Assembly: GCA_050949865.1 (NCBI GenBank)
Contig: JBMNGN010000005.1
Coordinates: forward strand, 310,001 to 374,000
DNA: 64,000 bases
Source of the DNA: JBMNGN01 sp050949865
Lineage (GTDB): Bacteria; Bacillota; Syntrophomonadia; Syntrophomonadales; Syntrophomonadaceae
Direction: 5' to 3'
The translations under genes and the position numbers were made by a program. The notes beneath the pieces are model-generated. The model made no database searches. It worked only from the letters and a program-made list of their open reading frames with translations, and was not told where the DNA came from. Positions 55,683-64,000 of this stretch are shown here, in pieces (the first letter of the stretch is position 1; the number at the start of each line of letters is the position of its first letter).

Positions 55683-56762
55683 ATGAAAAAAGATTTTACT
55701 GAGCTGGTATTTATTCTTGACAGAAGCGGTTCAATGAGTGGTCTGGAAAGTGATACCATCGGCGGGTATAACGCTATGCTGGAAAAGCAGAAACAACAGC
55801 CTGGCGAGGCTGTAATGACTACTGTGCTGTTCGATGATAGGTACGAATTGCTCCATGATCGTATAAACCTTCGGGGTGTAGCGCCTATCACAGACAAGGA
55901 GTATTTTGTGAGAGGAACTACTGCCCTGTTAGATGCAATAGGTAAAACTATATACAAAATCATAAATGTCCAGAAACATACTGCTGAAAACGAGCGCGCT
56001 GAACAGGTTTTGTTTGTAATAACTACTGATGGTATGGAAAATGCAAGCCGGGAGTTTAGCTACGAAAAAGTCCGGCAGATGATTGAACACCAAAAAAGTA
56101 AATATGGCTGGGAGTTTATCTTTCTCGGTGCAAATATTGATGCCATAGCTACTGCAGAGCGGTTTGGCATAAGCCATGACAGAGCCGCAAATTATAATCC
56201 GGACAGCGCAGGCACTTTACTTAATTATGAGGTAATAGGTGAGGCAGTAAGTTGTTTTCGAGCCAGCCATAAAATATCAGAAAACTGGAAAGAGCGTATT
56301 GAAAAAGACTTCGGCACTCTTTCAGAGGTAGAGAAATATGCCGAAATTAGTGCTGCTGTAACCCATAACCATCCAGAAGGCATTAAGGGGGCTCAGGCAA
56401 CTGCTGCCGCTATATTCCTTGCTCGAAACGGCCAAACAAAAGAGGATATAAAGGAATATATCGAGGATAAATACGGATATAGTTTAAACCATTCCCTTGA
56501 GGAAATACGCCCAAATTACCGTTTCTACGTGAGTTGCCAGGAAACAGTACCCGAGGCCATAATTGCCTTCCTTGAAAGCCTGGATTTTGAGGATGCGATA
56601 AGAAATGCGATTTCACTGGGCGGTGACAGCGACACCCTTGCCGCCATAACTGGCAGTATAGCTGAGGCGGCTTATGGTATTCCGGAAGAGATCAAAGAGA
56701 AGGCCTGGTCCTTTCTGGATGAGGACTTGCTTAGTGTGTATAGGCGATTTAACCAGAGATAG
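55683..56762 (+). CDS. VWA domain fused to the C-terminal half of an ADP-ribosylglycohydrolase
   Basis: A 359-residue hybrid. Residues 1-210 are a complete VWA domain with the metal-site DRSGSMSG, RGTTALLDAI and TTDGMEN. Residues about 211-359 match only the C-terminal half of an ADP-ribosylglycohydrolase (AAVTHNHPEGIKGAQATAAA, ISLGGDSDTLAAITGSIAEAAYG). The first-half ligands of ARH enzymes (GDAxGxPxE and TDDT) are absent, so two of the metal sites are missing. In other Firmicutes a macro protein, a VWA protein and a full ARH protein occur as neighbours; here an internal deletion has probably fused two of them in frame. RBS GGGAGGATAACCCC. Confidence 0.8.
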   Translation: MKKDFTELVFILDRSGSMSGLESDTIGGYNAMLEKQKQQPGEAVMTTVLFDDRYELLHDRINLRGVAPITDKEYFVRGTTALLDAIGKTIYKIINVQKHTAENERAEQVLFVITTDGMENASREFSYEKVRQMIEHQKSKYGWEFIFLGANIDAIATAERFGISHDRAANYNPDSAGTLLNYEVIGEAVSCFRASHKISENWKERIEKDFGTLSEVEKYAEISAAVTHNHPEGIKGAQATAAAIFLARNGQTKEDIKEYIEDKYGYSLNHSLEEIRPNYRFYVSCQETVPEAIIAFLESLDFEDAIRNAISLGGDSDTLAAITGSIAEAAYGIPEEIKEKAWSFLDEDLLSVYRRFNQR

Positions 56763-56971
56763 GGTTCAAAAGTCACTCTTATAAACCATATCCAAAAAAT
56801 TAAAATAGCAAGCGAAAAGATCGGCAGTTCAGCAATTTATCTGGAATTTTTATATAATTAGAAACAAAATAACTAATATATACAAATATGTAAAAATTAA
56901 GGTGAATATAGCAGGAAACTATTGGGTAATAAACGAATATCTAACCAAACCACCCTTTAAGGGGGATATAG
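56763..56971 (+). promoter_or_regulatory. Leader region of the cas operon
   Basis: 209 bases before cas6. A TATAAT hexamer lies at 56853-56858 within an AT-rich stretch, with no good -35 spacing. It is the only gap upstream of cas6, so the cas promoter must lie here or further upstream. Confidence 0.35.
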
Positions 56972-57718
56972 TTGCGTATTAGAATTGAGCTGCATGCGGA
57001 GCGAGATATAACGCTTCCAATTCACTACAGTCATTTGGTGCAAGGATTTATTTACAATAATCTAAAGAATAAGGATTACAGCGAGTTCCTTCATCAAAGC
57101 GGATTTTGGTATGGCAGAAAGCAATTCAAACTTTTTACTTTTTCTCGATTGCTAGCTCCGTTTACTTTGAACAAAAAACGGGGAATAATTGCCTTTCGTT
57201 CTCCTATTGCTCTTGTTATATCTTCCTCGCTAGAGCCTTTTATAACCGATCTGGCTGAAACATTAATTACCTCAGACTGGAGTTTTCTAGGCCACAGTGC
57301 TGTGGAAGTTAAGAGTATTACAGTAGAAAAAAAACCACAATTTAATGAGATAGTGCAGATTAAGATGCTTTCGCCTACCGTAGCTTATTCTACCGCCAAT
57401 GTTGAAGGTAACCGCAAACGAACTGAATACTATTCTCCCTGGCAGACCCGCTTCCAGGAAATCGCCCGTTCCAATCTGCTGGCCAAATACCAGATATTAT
57501 ACGGAGAGCCACCAGGCAATGATGAATTTAAAGTCATTCCCAACGGCAACCAAGAACAGCGCTTTAAAGCAGTAATCAATTACAAAGGGACTTATATCGT
57601 GGGATATAATGGCATCTATTGGCTTCAAGGTAGCCCGGAGTTAATCAAGGTGGCCTATGATACTGGCCTGGGAAGCAAAAACTCACAGGGGTTTGGATGC
57701 TGGGAGGTGGTGGGGTAG
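56972..57718 (+). CDS. cas6: Cas6 crRNA endoribonuclease
   Basis: A 248-residue Cas6 that would cut the CRISPR transcript into guides. N-terminal strand IRIELHAERDITLPIHY, a histidine in the first helix region (YSHLVQGFIYNNL), and the C-terminal glycine-rich loop GLGSKNSQGFGCWEV. Start TTG 56972 after TTAAGGGGGATATAG. First gene of the I-B operon. Confidence 0.9.
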   Translation: MRIRIELHAERDITLPIHYSHLVQGFIYNNLKNKDYSEFLHQSGFWYGRKQFKLFTFSRLLAPFTLNKKRGIIAFRSPIALVISSSLEPFITDLAETLITSDWSFLGHSAVEVKSITVEKKPQFNEIVQIKMLSPTVAYSTANVEGNRKRTEYYSPWQTRFQEIARSNLLAKYQILYGEPPGNDEFKVIPNGNQEQRFKAVINYKGTYIVGYNGIYWLQGSPELIKVAYDTGLGSKNSQGFGCWEVVG

Positions 57719-57819
57719 ATCTAAACCTGTAAAAGTAATTCCCCAAGATGACTCCTGAGTAGTGGGAAAAGGCGTTAGAGTTATATAGATGTAGATATTC
57801 AAGATGGAGGTGATAGAGT

Positions 57820-59937
57820 TTGAATTTACCGTTATTAACAGCCAGGATTGGACGGGCCTGGGCTGATGAGGATATATTCAGTGTGCTGTATCAAGATCCC
57901 AAGCTTAATACAGAGGATGACAAGCCACCTTATATAGCTTTTATGACCTTTGATTTGGGGAAAAATAAAATAGATTTTGACGATCTTCACTCGTACAACA
58001 GTGAAGCAGTGAAGCGTTATAAATATTTTGGCAATAATAAGGCGGCCGCGAAACAGTTTCATGTCGTAAGGGAAGGCAAAGACCTTCATTATTTTATGGG
58101 CTTGTGGCAAAATCTCCGCGATTTATTGGAGTTAAATGCTCTAGGGGCTTTATTAGGCCAATTGCAGGAGATATACAATGCGGGTTTAATCGAGGCTAAA
58201 ACCGGCAACCTGGTTCTAGGGAGGATGACATATTTTATAAATAATCCGGATCTGGATTTTCAATATGATAGCCAGAAAAAAAGGCTAGTACGTAAGACAC
58301 AAGCGGGAAAAGAAGAAATTACCATGGAGACGTTGGTCAAGAAGGCAGTACAAGCAAGGTCCGGGGATCAAATTGCTCTCGTGATACCGAGGATTAAAAC
58401 TAAGGATGGTAAAACGATCGAAATTGCCACCCATGACGATTATCTTGAATTAATCAAGCGTGTTCATAAGCTAGAGGAAGAGAGCAGCGAAAAGACTGCA
58501 AAAGTTAATAAGAAAGCCATTAATAAGCCTGAAGCCTGCTATATTTGCGGTTTAAAGAAAGATGATTTAGCCTGTGCAGAGTACTCGACCAGACTAAGAA
58601 GAGATGGTATTAACAAAGTTTTTACCACCACTACAATAAATTATGCCAAGAATATCGAAGCAGAAGGTTACGAACACAATTACAGCTTCTGCAAAGATTG
58701 TTTCGATGATTTGCGGCAGGGGGAAAAAGTGGTTCTCAATCGTTTGACCACACGCTTGGCCGGAGAGAGAACCTTTATACTCCCGGAAGGGCTGTTGAAA
58801 GATTTTGAGTATGAAAATATTAACGAGATTAAACGTGAAATTGATTTTGTCTTTAAGCCACAAGAAGCTGAGATCTGGATAAATGGTATCGGTGCGGAAA
58901 CCCGGTGGCTGCACATAGAGCATTTTAATTTGAACTTTATTGTTTATGACACAGACGGCAATTCGATGACAGTTTTACAGACCATCAGCGATGTCAACAG
59001 CAGATTTTTCATTGAGGTCATAGAAGCGTTTAAGGAGCGGCTAATGACCTTAACCGAGCATTTGAAATACTTTTCCCTGGGTAGCATTTACCGTGTTATA
59101 CCTGTCAAAACCAAGAAGGTTCGCAACAAGACTAAACAGGTAGATGCGGGCCGTGTTTTGTCTTTTTATAAAAGTATTTTAAAAAGGGAGCAGGTGAAAG
59201 CTGATTTGGTTTATCGCTATGCCGTGGAAGCGTTAGATAAGGGCTTAACGCAGTTGGCAAGCGGAGAAATACGAAACTATTTCAATCTCGAGCTGAAAAG
59301 GTTTACCGGGGGTAAGGAAGACTTCTATATCAAAAAAGTCGTATTTTCCTATTTAGTCATATTGCAGGCTATGCAGGAAATTGGATTGCTCAACGGTTCG
59401 ATATTCAATAATCATAAGGGGGAATGCAAAGTTATGAATGAAGATTTGCCAAAAGATGAATATCCAGAAATCATCTGGGAGGCGGAACGTTTTTTAGAAG
59501 AGCAAAATTTTACTGTCGAAGCCAGAGCCTTATTTTATCTGGGACTCATGATGAAAAGGGTAGCAATAGCCCAGGCGGCCAAGGGTCATAAAAATAAACC
59601 AATTTTTAAAAAGGTGAATTTTCAGGGCATGAACCAGAAAGATATTCTGCGTTTTTATGAAGATCTTGTCGAAAAGCTCCGTCAATATAATAAAATCAAT
59701 TTCTATACCGAATGGCTTATGAATCGCTTCCATCATTATATGGGCTCTGTATTGACCACAACGGTATGGCCTCTAAGTGAGCACGCTAATGTATTTTATA
59801 TTATGGCTGGATACGCTTTCCGGGTGGGGAAAAAGTCTTCGCCCGATTTGAGCCAGGAAGAAAAGAAAACCATGCAGGAAGAAGATGCTACAATATCAGC
59901 GGAGGAGGAAGAGAATAGTGGCAATAGTGAAGAATAA
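57820..59937 (+). CDS. cas8b: Cas8b (TM1802/Csh1-type) large effector subunit
   Basis: A 705-residue large subunit of a type I-B Cascade complex. It has a zinc-type region (CYICG near residue 240, CKDCFDD near residue 290) and long helices. In the family it recognises the PAM. Start TTG 57820 follows GGAGGTGATAGAG. It overlaps cas7 by about 20 bases. Confidence 0.85.
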   Translation: MNLPLLTARIGRAWADEDIFSVLYQDPKLNTEDDKPPYIAFMTFDLGKNKIDFDDLHSYNSEAVKRYKYFGNNKAAAKQFHVVREGKDLHYFMGLWQNLRDLLELNALGALLGQLQEIYNAGLIEAKTGNLVLGRMTYFINNPDLDFQYDSQKKRLVRKTQAGKEEITMETLVKKAVQARSGDQIALVIPRIKTKDGKTIEIATHDDYLELIKRVHKLEEESSEKTAKVNKKAINKPEACYICGLKKDDLACAEYSTRLRRDGINKVFTTTTINYAKNIEAEGYEHNYSFCKDCFDDLRQGEKVVLNRLTTRLAGERTFILPEGLLKDFEYENINEIKREIDFVFKPQEAEIWINGIGAETRWLHIEHFNLNFIVYDTDGNSMTVLQTISDVNSRFFIEVIEAFKERLMTLTEHLKYFSLGSIYRVIPVKTKKVRNKTKQVDAGRVLSFYKSILKREQVKADLVYRYAVEALDKGLTQLASGEIRNYFNLELKRFTGGKEDFYIKKVVFSYLVILQAMQEIGLLNGSIFNNHKGECKVMNEDLPKDEYPEIIWEAERFLEEQNFTVEARALFYLGLMMKRVAIAQAAKGHKNKPIFKKVNFQGMNQKDILRFYEDLVEKLRQYNKINFYTEWLMNRFHHYMGSVLTTTVWPLSEHANVFYIMAGYAFRVGKKSSPDLSQEEKKTMQEEDATISAEEEENSGNSEE

Positions 59938-60961
59938 CAGTGAGTTTATCTTTGGCTTTGAAGCCATTATGAACAATGTTAACGGAGATCCAGATCAGGA
60001 AAACAAACCACGCATGGATTATGAAACCATGACTGCGTTGGTGAGCGATGCCCGGAGAAAAAGGGATATCCGGGATTTTCTGAAGAATAAAGGCTTTAGA
60101 ATCTTTGTGGATGTTTTGGCTGACCAAAAAGTACCGATGGATAAAATGTTAGCTGCAGTACTAAAAGACTTTTTGAGCCAGCCTGATCGAGTTGAAGCAA
60201 TCAAAGCCAACCATGAATATTTGCGTAGCAATTGGCTGGTTGATGACAAATGGACTGATATCTATGAAGAATTAAAGAAACTGGCCAAAGATAAAAAGTC
60301 CAAGGAAAAGGCCTCCGTTTTTAACAATGCCTTATTTACGGAAATTATTAAACAGCAGTTAATCGATATTCGGCTGTTTGGCAGCGCCATGGCGGTAGAA
60401 GGGTTCTCCAAAACATATACAGGAGCAGTTCAGATTACCTGGGGATATTCTATGCATCCGGTCGAGTTAGTCGAATCAAGCAGCATTACGTCCATTATGA
60501 ACGACGACAGTTCCACCTTCGGCAAGAAATATAAACTGTATTATGGCCATTTTGTCCATTACGGAACCATAAATAAATATGCTGCCCGGCTTACGGGGAT
60601 GACGGATGCCGATCACGAAATCTTTTGTAAAGCATTGGTTCAAAGCATGCATAATAACCAAACAGACAGTAAACAGGGCCAAACGCCACAGTACTACCTA
60701 GAGATCGTATATAATCCTGAATTTGATGGTTATCTCGGAGACCTCAGGCGTTTTATCACCATTGAGGATGCAAAAGATAATGTTCGTCGCTGGTCCGATA
60801 TCAAAGTTAATTTTTCTGAATTAGACGCAAAGATAAAGATTATGCGGGACAAAGGCTTTGTGGAAGAGGTTAGGGGTTGGATCCATCCCAGCGTCGACAC
60901 TACTAATATGGTAAACTTTCCTGAATATCAACATTTAGAATTATTAACGCCTATCCTTTAG
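59918..60961 (+). CDS. cas7: Cas7 (Csh2-type) backbone subunit
   Basis: About 347 residues that would form the crRNA-coating backbone. The N-terminus reads SEFIFGFEAIMNNVNGDPDQEN, which is typical of Cas7/Csh2. GTG 59918 is set by GGAGGAGG nine bases upstream; a longer open frame to 59885 reads into cas8b. It lies next to cas5. Confidence 0.9.
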   Translation: MAIVKNNSEFIFGFEAIMNNVNGDPDQENKPRMDYETMTALVSDARRKRDIRDFLKNKGFRIFVDVLADQKVPMDKMLAAVLKDFLSQPDRVEAIKANHEYLRSNWLVDDKWTDIYEELKKLAKDKKSKEKASVFNNALFTEIIKQQLIDIRLFGSAMAVEGFSKTYTGAVQITWGYSMHPVELVESSSITSIMNDDSSTFGKKYKLYYGHFVHYGTINKYAARLTGMTDADHEIFCKALVQSMHNNQTDSKQGQTPQYYLEIVYNPEFDGYLGDLRRFITIEDAKDNVRRWSDIKVNFSELDAKIKIMRDKGFVEEVRGWIHPSVDTTNMVNFPEYQHLELLTPIL

Positions 60962-60975
60962 GAAGGGTGAAGCAC

Positions 60976-61737
60976 ATGGATGTTTTAGCTTTTCATTTAT
61001 GCGGAAAAATGGCTCATTTCCGCAAATACTATTCCAATTCTTCTGCCTTGAGCTATTGGGTACCACCGCGTACGACGATTATTGGCATTCTGGCTGGCTT
61101 ATTGGGCATGGAACGCGATTCGTATTATGAAAGCTTCTCATTGGAGGAGTGCCAGATTGGGCTGGCCCTCTGTTCACCACTGAAGAAGACTATGCAGAAA
61201 ATGAATCTGCTCATGGTTAAGAGCTCTAATGACTTAAATGGTTCAGCAGACTATCATTCTCAAACCGCTACGGAATTTGTCATACCATGGGATCTAGTCA
61301 ATGGATTTCTTGATTATAAGGTCTGGGTACACCATGAAAATAAAGCGATACATAATGCACTATTGAAAATCTTATCACCTAAGAATGAACATTATTATCA
61401 AAGTAAAGGTATAGCTCTTGCCTTAGGCAGCGCCCAGAATCTTGGCTGGATTGAAACGGAACAGATATACCATGGTGAACCGCTGCGTGACGCCGAAGAA
61501 AAACTTCATATTTCTTCAATCGTAGCCGCTAAAGACTTAACTCACCTAGAGGTAGCCACAGACAGAACTTATAATTACCTGAGAGAAGACCTGCCCTTGG
61601 AGTTTGACCGGGAACGCAAATTGACGGCTAAAGGCAAGGGAAATTTTATAATCAATGCCAATGGTACAGGCATCTGGGGCAGCGCTGATAATTTGGTACA
61701 ATTGGAAAACGGTGAAGTGATTGCTTGGATGCATTGA
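60976..61737 (+). CDS. cas5: Cas5 (type I-B) subunit
   Basis: A 253-residue RAMP subunit that holds the 5' handle of the guide RNA. N-terminal FHLCGKMAHFRKYYSN and SYWVPPRTTIIGILAGLLGM are typical of type I-B Cas5. ATG 60976 follows GGAAGGG; GTG 60967 is also open. Confidence 0.88.
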   Translation: MDVLAFHLCGKMAHFRKYYSNSSALSYWVPPRTTIIGILAGLLGMERDSYYESFSLEECQIGLALCSPLKKTMQKMNLLMVKSSNDLNGSADYHSQTATEFVIPWDLVNGFLDYKVWVHHENKAIHNALLKILSPKNEHYYQSKGIALALGSAQNLGWIETEQIYHGEPLRDAEEKLHISSIVAAKDLTHLEVATDRTYNYLREDLPLEFDRERKLTAKGKGNFIINANGTGIWGSADNLVQLENGEVIAWMH

Positions 61738-61753
61738 CATGGAGGGGTTAGAA

Positions 61754-64000
61754 GTGTACTGGGCCCATTATAATAAAAATGTAAGACAGAGGCTGCCTGA
61801 GCATTTGCAGTTGGTAAGCAAAGGATGCAAGTCAGCAGTGTCGGAGTATATAGCCTTTCGCGGTATTAATGCCGAACAGTTCAAAAAACTGGCTGTTTTA
61901 TGCGGAAAATACCATGACTTGGGGAAGTATACGGATTTTTTTCAAGATTATATGATTAGGGGAAAAAATTCGCCGGATAAAGATCATGCGCACATATCGG
62001 CGTTGTTTGTCTATAATATGCTGAGCAGCACTGGCGATAGCCGACCTGATCTTAACATAATAATCAGCTTTTTATGCTACCTGGCGGTGCGTTTGCATCA
62101 TAGCAATCTGCAAGTGCATGGCCTGAATATGAAGCCCCAGGACATGAACAAAACCCTGCAAAATAAACAGAAAAACTTATTGCAGAATGCGGAAAAGATT
62201 CTAAAAGAATTCCCTGAACAATGCAGCAGGAAGGAATTTGAAGATTTCCTGAGTTTAGGAAACACCGTTTTGCAAAACATCTGCGACATCCCGCACTATT
62301 TAAAAAGTGCCAGATTGAAAAATGCTCAATGGTTTTTCTTCTTGATTCTTTTATTTTCGCTGCTAATTGATCAGGATAAACTGGATTCTGCCCAAATCGC
62401 AATCAAAGTTAGAAATCAGATTAGCCCGGATAGGATTCCTGAGTACCTGGTGAAAAAAAACAAGGGGAAGCACCTGGAATTAGATGAGCGCCGGGAAAAT
62501 GCTAGAAAAGAAGTAATTGAAGTTCTAAGCAAGATGACTGATCAGGAAATACTGGACCACAGAATCTATACTTTAACCGCTCCCACTGGAATAGGCAAAA
62601 CCTTAGCCTCTTTGCAGGCAGCTGCTTATTTATCCCAAAGGCTTAAAGGATTGGGCTTAAAGAAATTGCTCAAAATCATTACGGCTATACCTTTCGTGAA
62701 CATTATTGAGCAGAACCTGGATGATTATCGAGAAATCTGTGGCGAAGACGTATGTTTGCTGGCCCACTACCATCTTGGCCAAGTGGAGGAGCATATAGAC
62801 CAGAACTGCCCTTTGGAAAAGGTGCTGTTAGAAACAGAATCTTGGGAAGCAGATGTAATCATGACTACATATGTACAGTTGTTGCAATCTTTGCTGTCTA
62901 ATCGCAATCGCAATCTCAAGAAAATTAACAAATTAGCTGGCAGCATAGTGATTATGGATGAAATCCAAGCCCTGCCGGATAAATATATGCCATTAATTGG
63001 AGCTATTATAAGAAGGTTGGCGGCACATTATGGTACCCGCTTTATCTTGATGACAGCAACCCAGCCGAAAATCATGCAGTTTGCTGATCAACTTAAAGAC
63101 GATATAGATATGCTTCAACCAAGCATAGAATTATTACCTAATAATGAATCTTATTTTACCAATTTGAGAAGAACCCAATTTATATCGTTAATTGAGGACC
63201 GAGCCATAAGTGAGGATGAGTTTATAAAGAAATTCCAGGCAAAATATACTGGAAAAGAAGCTGCTCTCATTGTGGTAAACACCATTAAAAGAAGCCTGAA
63301 TATCTATAAAAAGTTGTGGGAACAATACCCGCGGCGGGTTTTATATTTATCTACCAATATCATACCTATAGCAAGAAAAAAAGTTATTAAACGAGCCAAG
63401 CAGTATTTAAAATTTAAAATTCCCTTCATCCTAGTATCAACTCAAACAATTGAAGCAGGTGTAGACCTGGATTTTGATTTGGCTTTTCGAGATTTGGCAC
63501 CTTTGCCGTCCTTAATACAAACAGCAGGACGTGTTAACAGAAATAATAGTAAAGGATGTCTTCTCCCGGTTTATATAACTGAAATAGAAAATGATTGTGG
63601 TTTAGTCTATGGGACTGATCAAAAAAATAGAGTCAAAGCTATTCTTGCCAATAAAAAAGTAATAGGTGAAGAAGAATACCGTGCTTTGGTTGATGACTAT
63701 TATTTCAAAATATTAAAACAAGGCTTACCCGATGAATCGAAACAGATATGGGAAAAAGGAATTGTCGAACTTGATTTTGAGTATATAAATAAGTTTGAAT
63801 TGATAAAGAAAAGCCATGAAATAGTAGATGTTTTTGTTGAATATGACGACATTGCTACTGAGTTAGCTGATTTGTATATCGACTTGAGAAAACAGTTACG
63901 CCATGCTGATAAAGAAGGATATTTTGTTGTTAAAGCACGCCTACAAAATACTATGGCTGCAATGCAGCAATACTTTTTATCCATCCGGGTTAAGAGAATA
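61754..64000 (+). CDS. cas3: Cas3 HD-nuclease/helicase (3' end beyond window)
   Basis: 749 codons are visible with no stop. The N-terminal HD domain shows CGKYHDLGKYTDFF and DHAHISALFV. The helicase has LTAPTGIGKTLASLQA (Walker A), IVIMDEIQALPD (DExH), LMTATQPKIM, and VSTQTIEAGVDLDFD with QTAGRVNRNN. GTG 61754 is chosen because GGAGGGG precedes it by six bases; an ATG at 61739, two bases past the cas5 stop, is in frame. It degrades the target DNA strand once Cascade binds. Confidence 0.93.
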   Translation, partial: MYWAHYNKNVRQRLPEHLQLVSKGCKSAVSEYIAFRGINAEQFKKLAVLCGKYHDLGKYTDFFQDYMIRGKNSPDKDHAHISALFVYNMLSSTGDSRPDLNIIISFLCYLAVRLHHSNLQVHGLNMKPQDMNKTLQNKQKNLLQNAEKILKEFPEQCSRKEFEDFLSLGNTVLQNICDIPHYLKSARLKNAQWFFFLILLFSLLIDQDKLDSAQIAIKVRNQISPDRIPEYLVKKNKGKHLELDERRENARKEVIEVLSKMTDQEILDHRIYTLTAPTGIGKTLASLQAAAYLSQRLKGLGLKKLLKIITAIPFVNIIEQNLDDYREICGEDVCLLAHYHLGQVEEHIDQNCPLEKVLLETESWEADVIMTTYVQLLQSLLSNRNRNLKKINKLAGSIVIMDEIQALPDKYMPLIGAIIRRLAAHYGTRFILMTATQPKIMQFADQLKDDIDMLQPSIELLPNNESYFTNLRRTQFISLIEDRAISEDEFIKKFQAKYTGKEAALIVVNTIKRSLNIYKKLWEQYPRRVLYLSTNIIPIARKKVIKRAKQYLKFKIPFILVSTQTIEAGVDLDFDLAFRDLAPLPSLIQTAGRVNRNNSKGCLLPVYITEIENDCGLVYGTDQKNRVKAILANKKVIGEEEYRALVDDYYFKILKQGLPDESKQIWEKGIVELDFEYINKFELIKKSHEIVDVFVEYDDIATELADLYIDLRKQLRHADKEGYFVVKARLQNTMAAMQQYFLSIRVKRI

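Noticed and set aside
56763..56971. CRISPR array next to the cas operon
   Set aside because: No repeated 28-37-base unit with regular spacers is visible in this gap or elsewhere in the window.

Overview
The window comes from an anaerobic, moderate-G+C Firmicute, most likely a clostridial lineage of the Syntrophomonas / Desulfotomaculum / Peptococcaceae kind. This rests on gene content: a two-gene SufC-SufB Fe-S system, an NfnAB/SudAB-like oxidoreductase pair, indolepyruvate:ferredoxin oxidoreductase, an ASKHA-ferredoxin (RACo-like) protein, FdhD, a pyruvoyl arginine decarboxylase, a YlbF protein, a DUF1015 protein, and strong AAGGAGG-type ribosome binding sites with frequent TTG/GTG starts. 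The species cannot be named from the sequence alone.

Region by region: 1-4000 (minus strand) carries speE (cut by the window edge), pdaD, a LysR regulator and the sufC-sufB pair. 4180-9050 (plus) carries a sugar-nucleotide-type epimerase, two tandem 3-hydroxyacyl-CoA-dehydrogenase-superfamily paralogues and a DUF2334/FG-GAP repeat protein. 9057-11521 (minus) is an iron module, fur then feoB-feoA, with Fur-box-like sites before both fur and feoB. 11605-18565 (minus) holds nhaA, a YibE/F protein, a PrsA-like lipoprotein, a decayed gdhA remnant, the NfnB/NfnA pair and a ylbF-like gene. 19000-19860 holds three very small genes with strong terminators. 19909-26223 holds a Ca2+/cation antiporter, a PHP phosphoesterase, a DUF1015 protein, a RACo-like protein, fdhD without its CxxC motif, and a small membrane protein. 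26381-27300 is a chimeric insertion-sequence remnant, followed by the RNase P RNA gene at 27348-27690.

27732-36628 (minus) is a redox block: a Rieske-FAD oxidoreductase, an IclR regulator, a GlcD/GlcF 2-hydroxyacid oxidase pair, and an overlapping iorB-iorA-FrhB-like operon. Together they look like a route from aryl-hydroxyacids or 2-keto acids to acyl-CoA with electrons passed to ferredoxin. 36992-44168 holds an M15 peptidase with Ig/FN3-like domains, an MFS exporter, a PadR/DUF1700-type pair, a sensor kinase that has lost its phospho-accepting histidine, and a YifB/ComM ATPase.

44957-52483 is an accessory block bounded by a complete IS21-family element and a complete IS1182-like element. 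Between them lie phnC-phnD-phnE (phnD frameshifted in its signal peptide) and a TIM-barrel isomerase with a truncated N-terminus. From 52795 the window holds a CBO0543-like membrane protein, a glucosaminidase, a macro-domain protein with a C-terminal helical, HTH-like region, and a VWA protein fused to the C-terminal half of an ADP-ribosylglycohydrolase. The last 7 kb is a type I-B CRISPR effector operon, cas6-cas8b-cas7-cas5-cas3, running off the window edge. No cas4/cas1/cas2 and no CRISPR array are visible inside the window.

The most unusual signals are the ADP-ribose-metabolism pair next to the cas operon (including the VWA-half-ARH fusion), the chimeric transposase, the gdhA fossil beside the glutamate-synthase-like NfnB gene, and several proteins lacking a defining catalytic residue (histidine kinase H to D, FdhD without CxxC, the second hydroxyacyl dehydrogenase with N to T).
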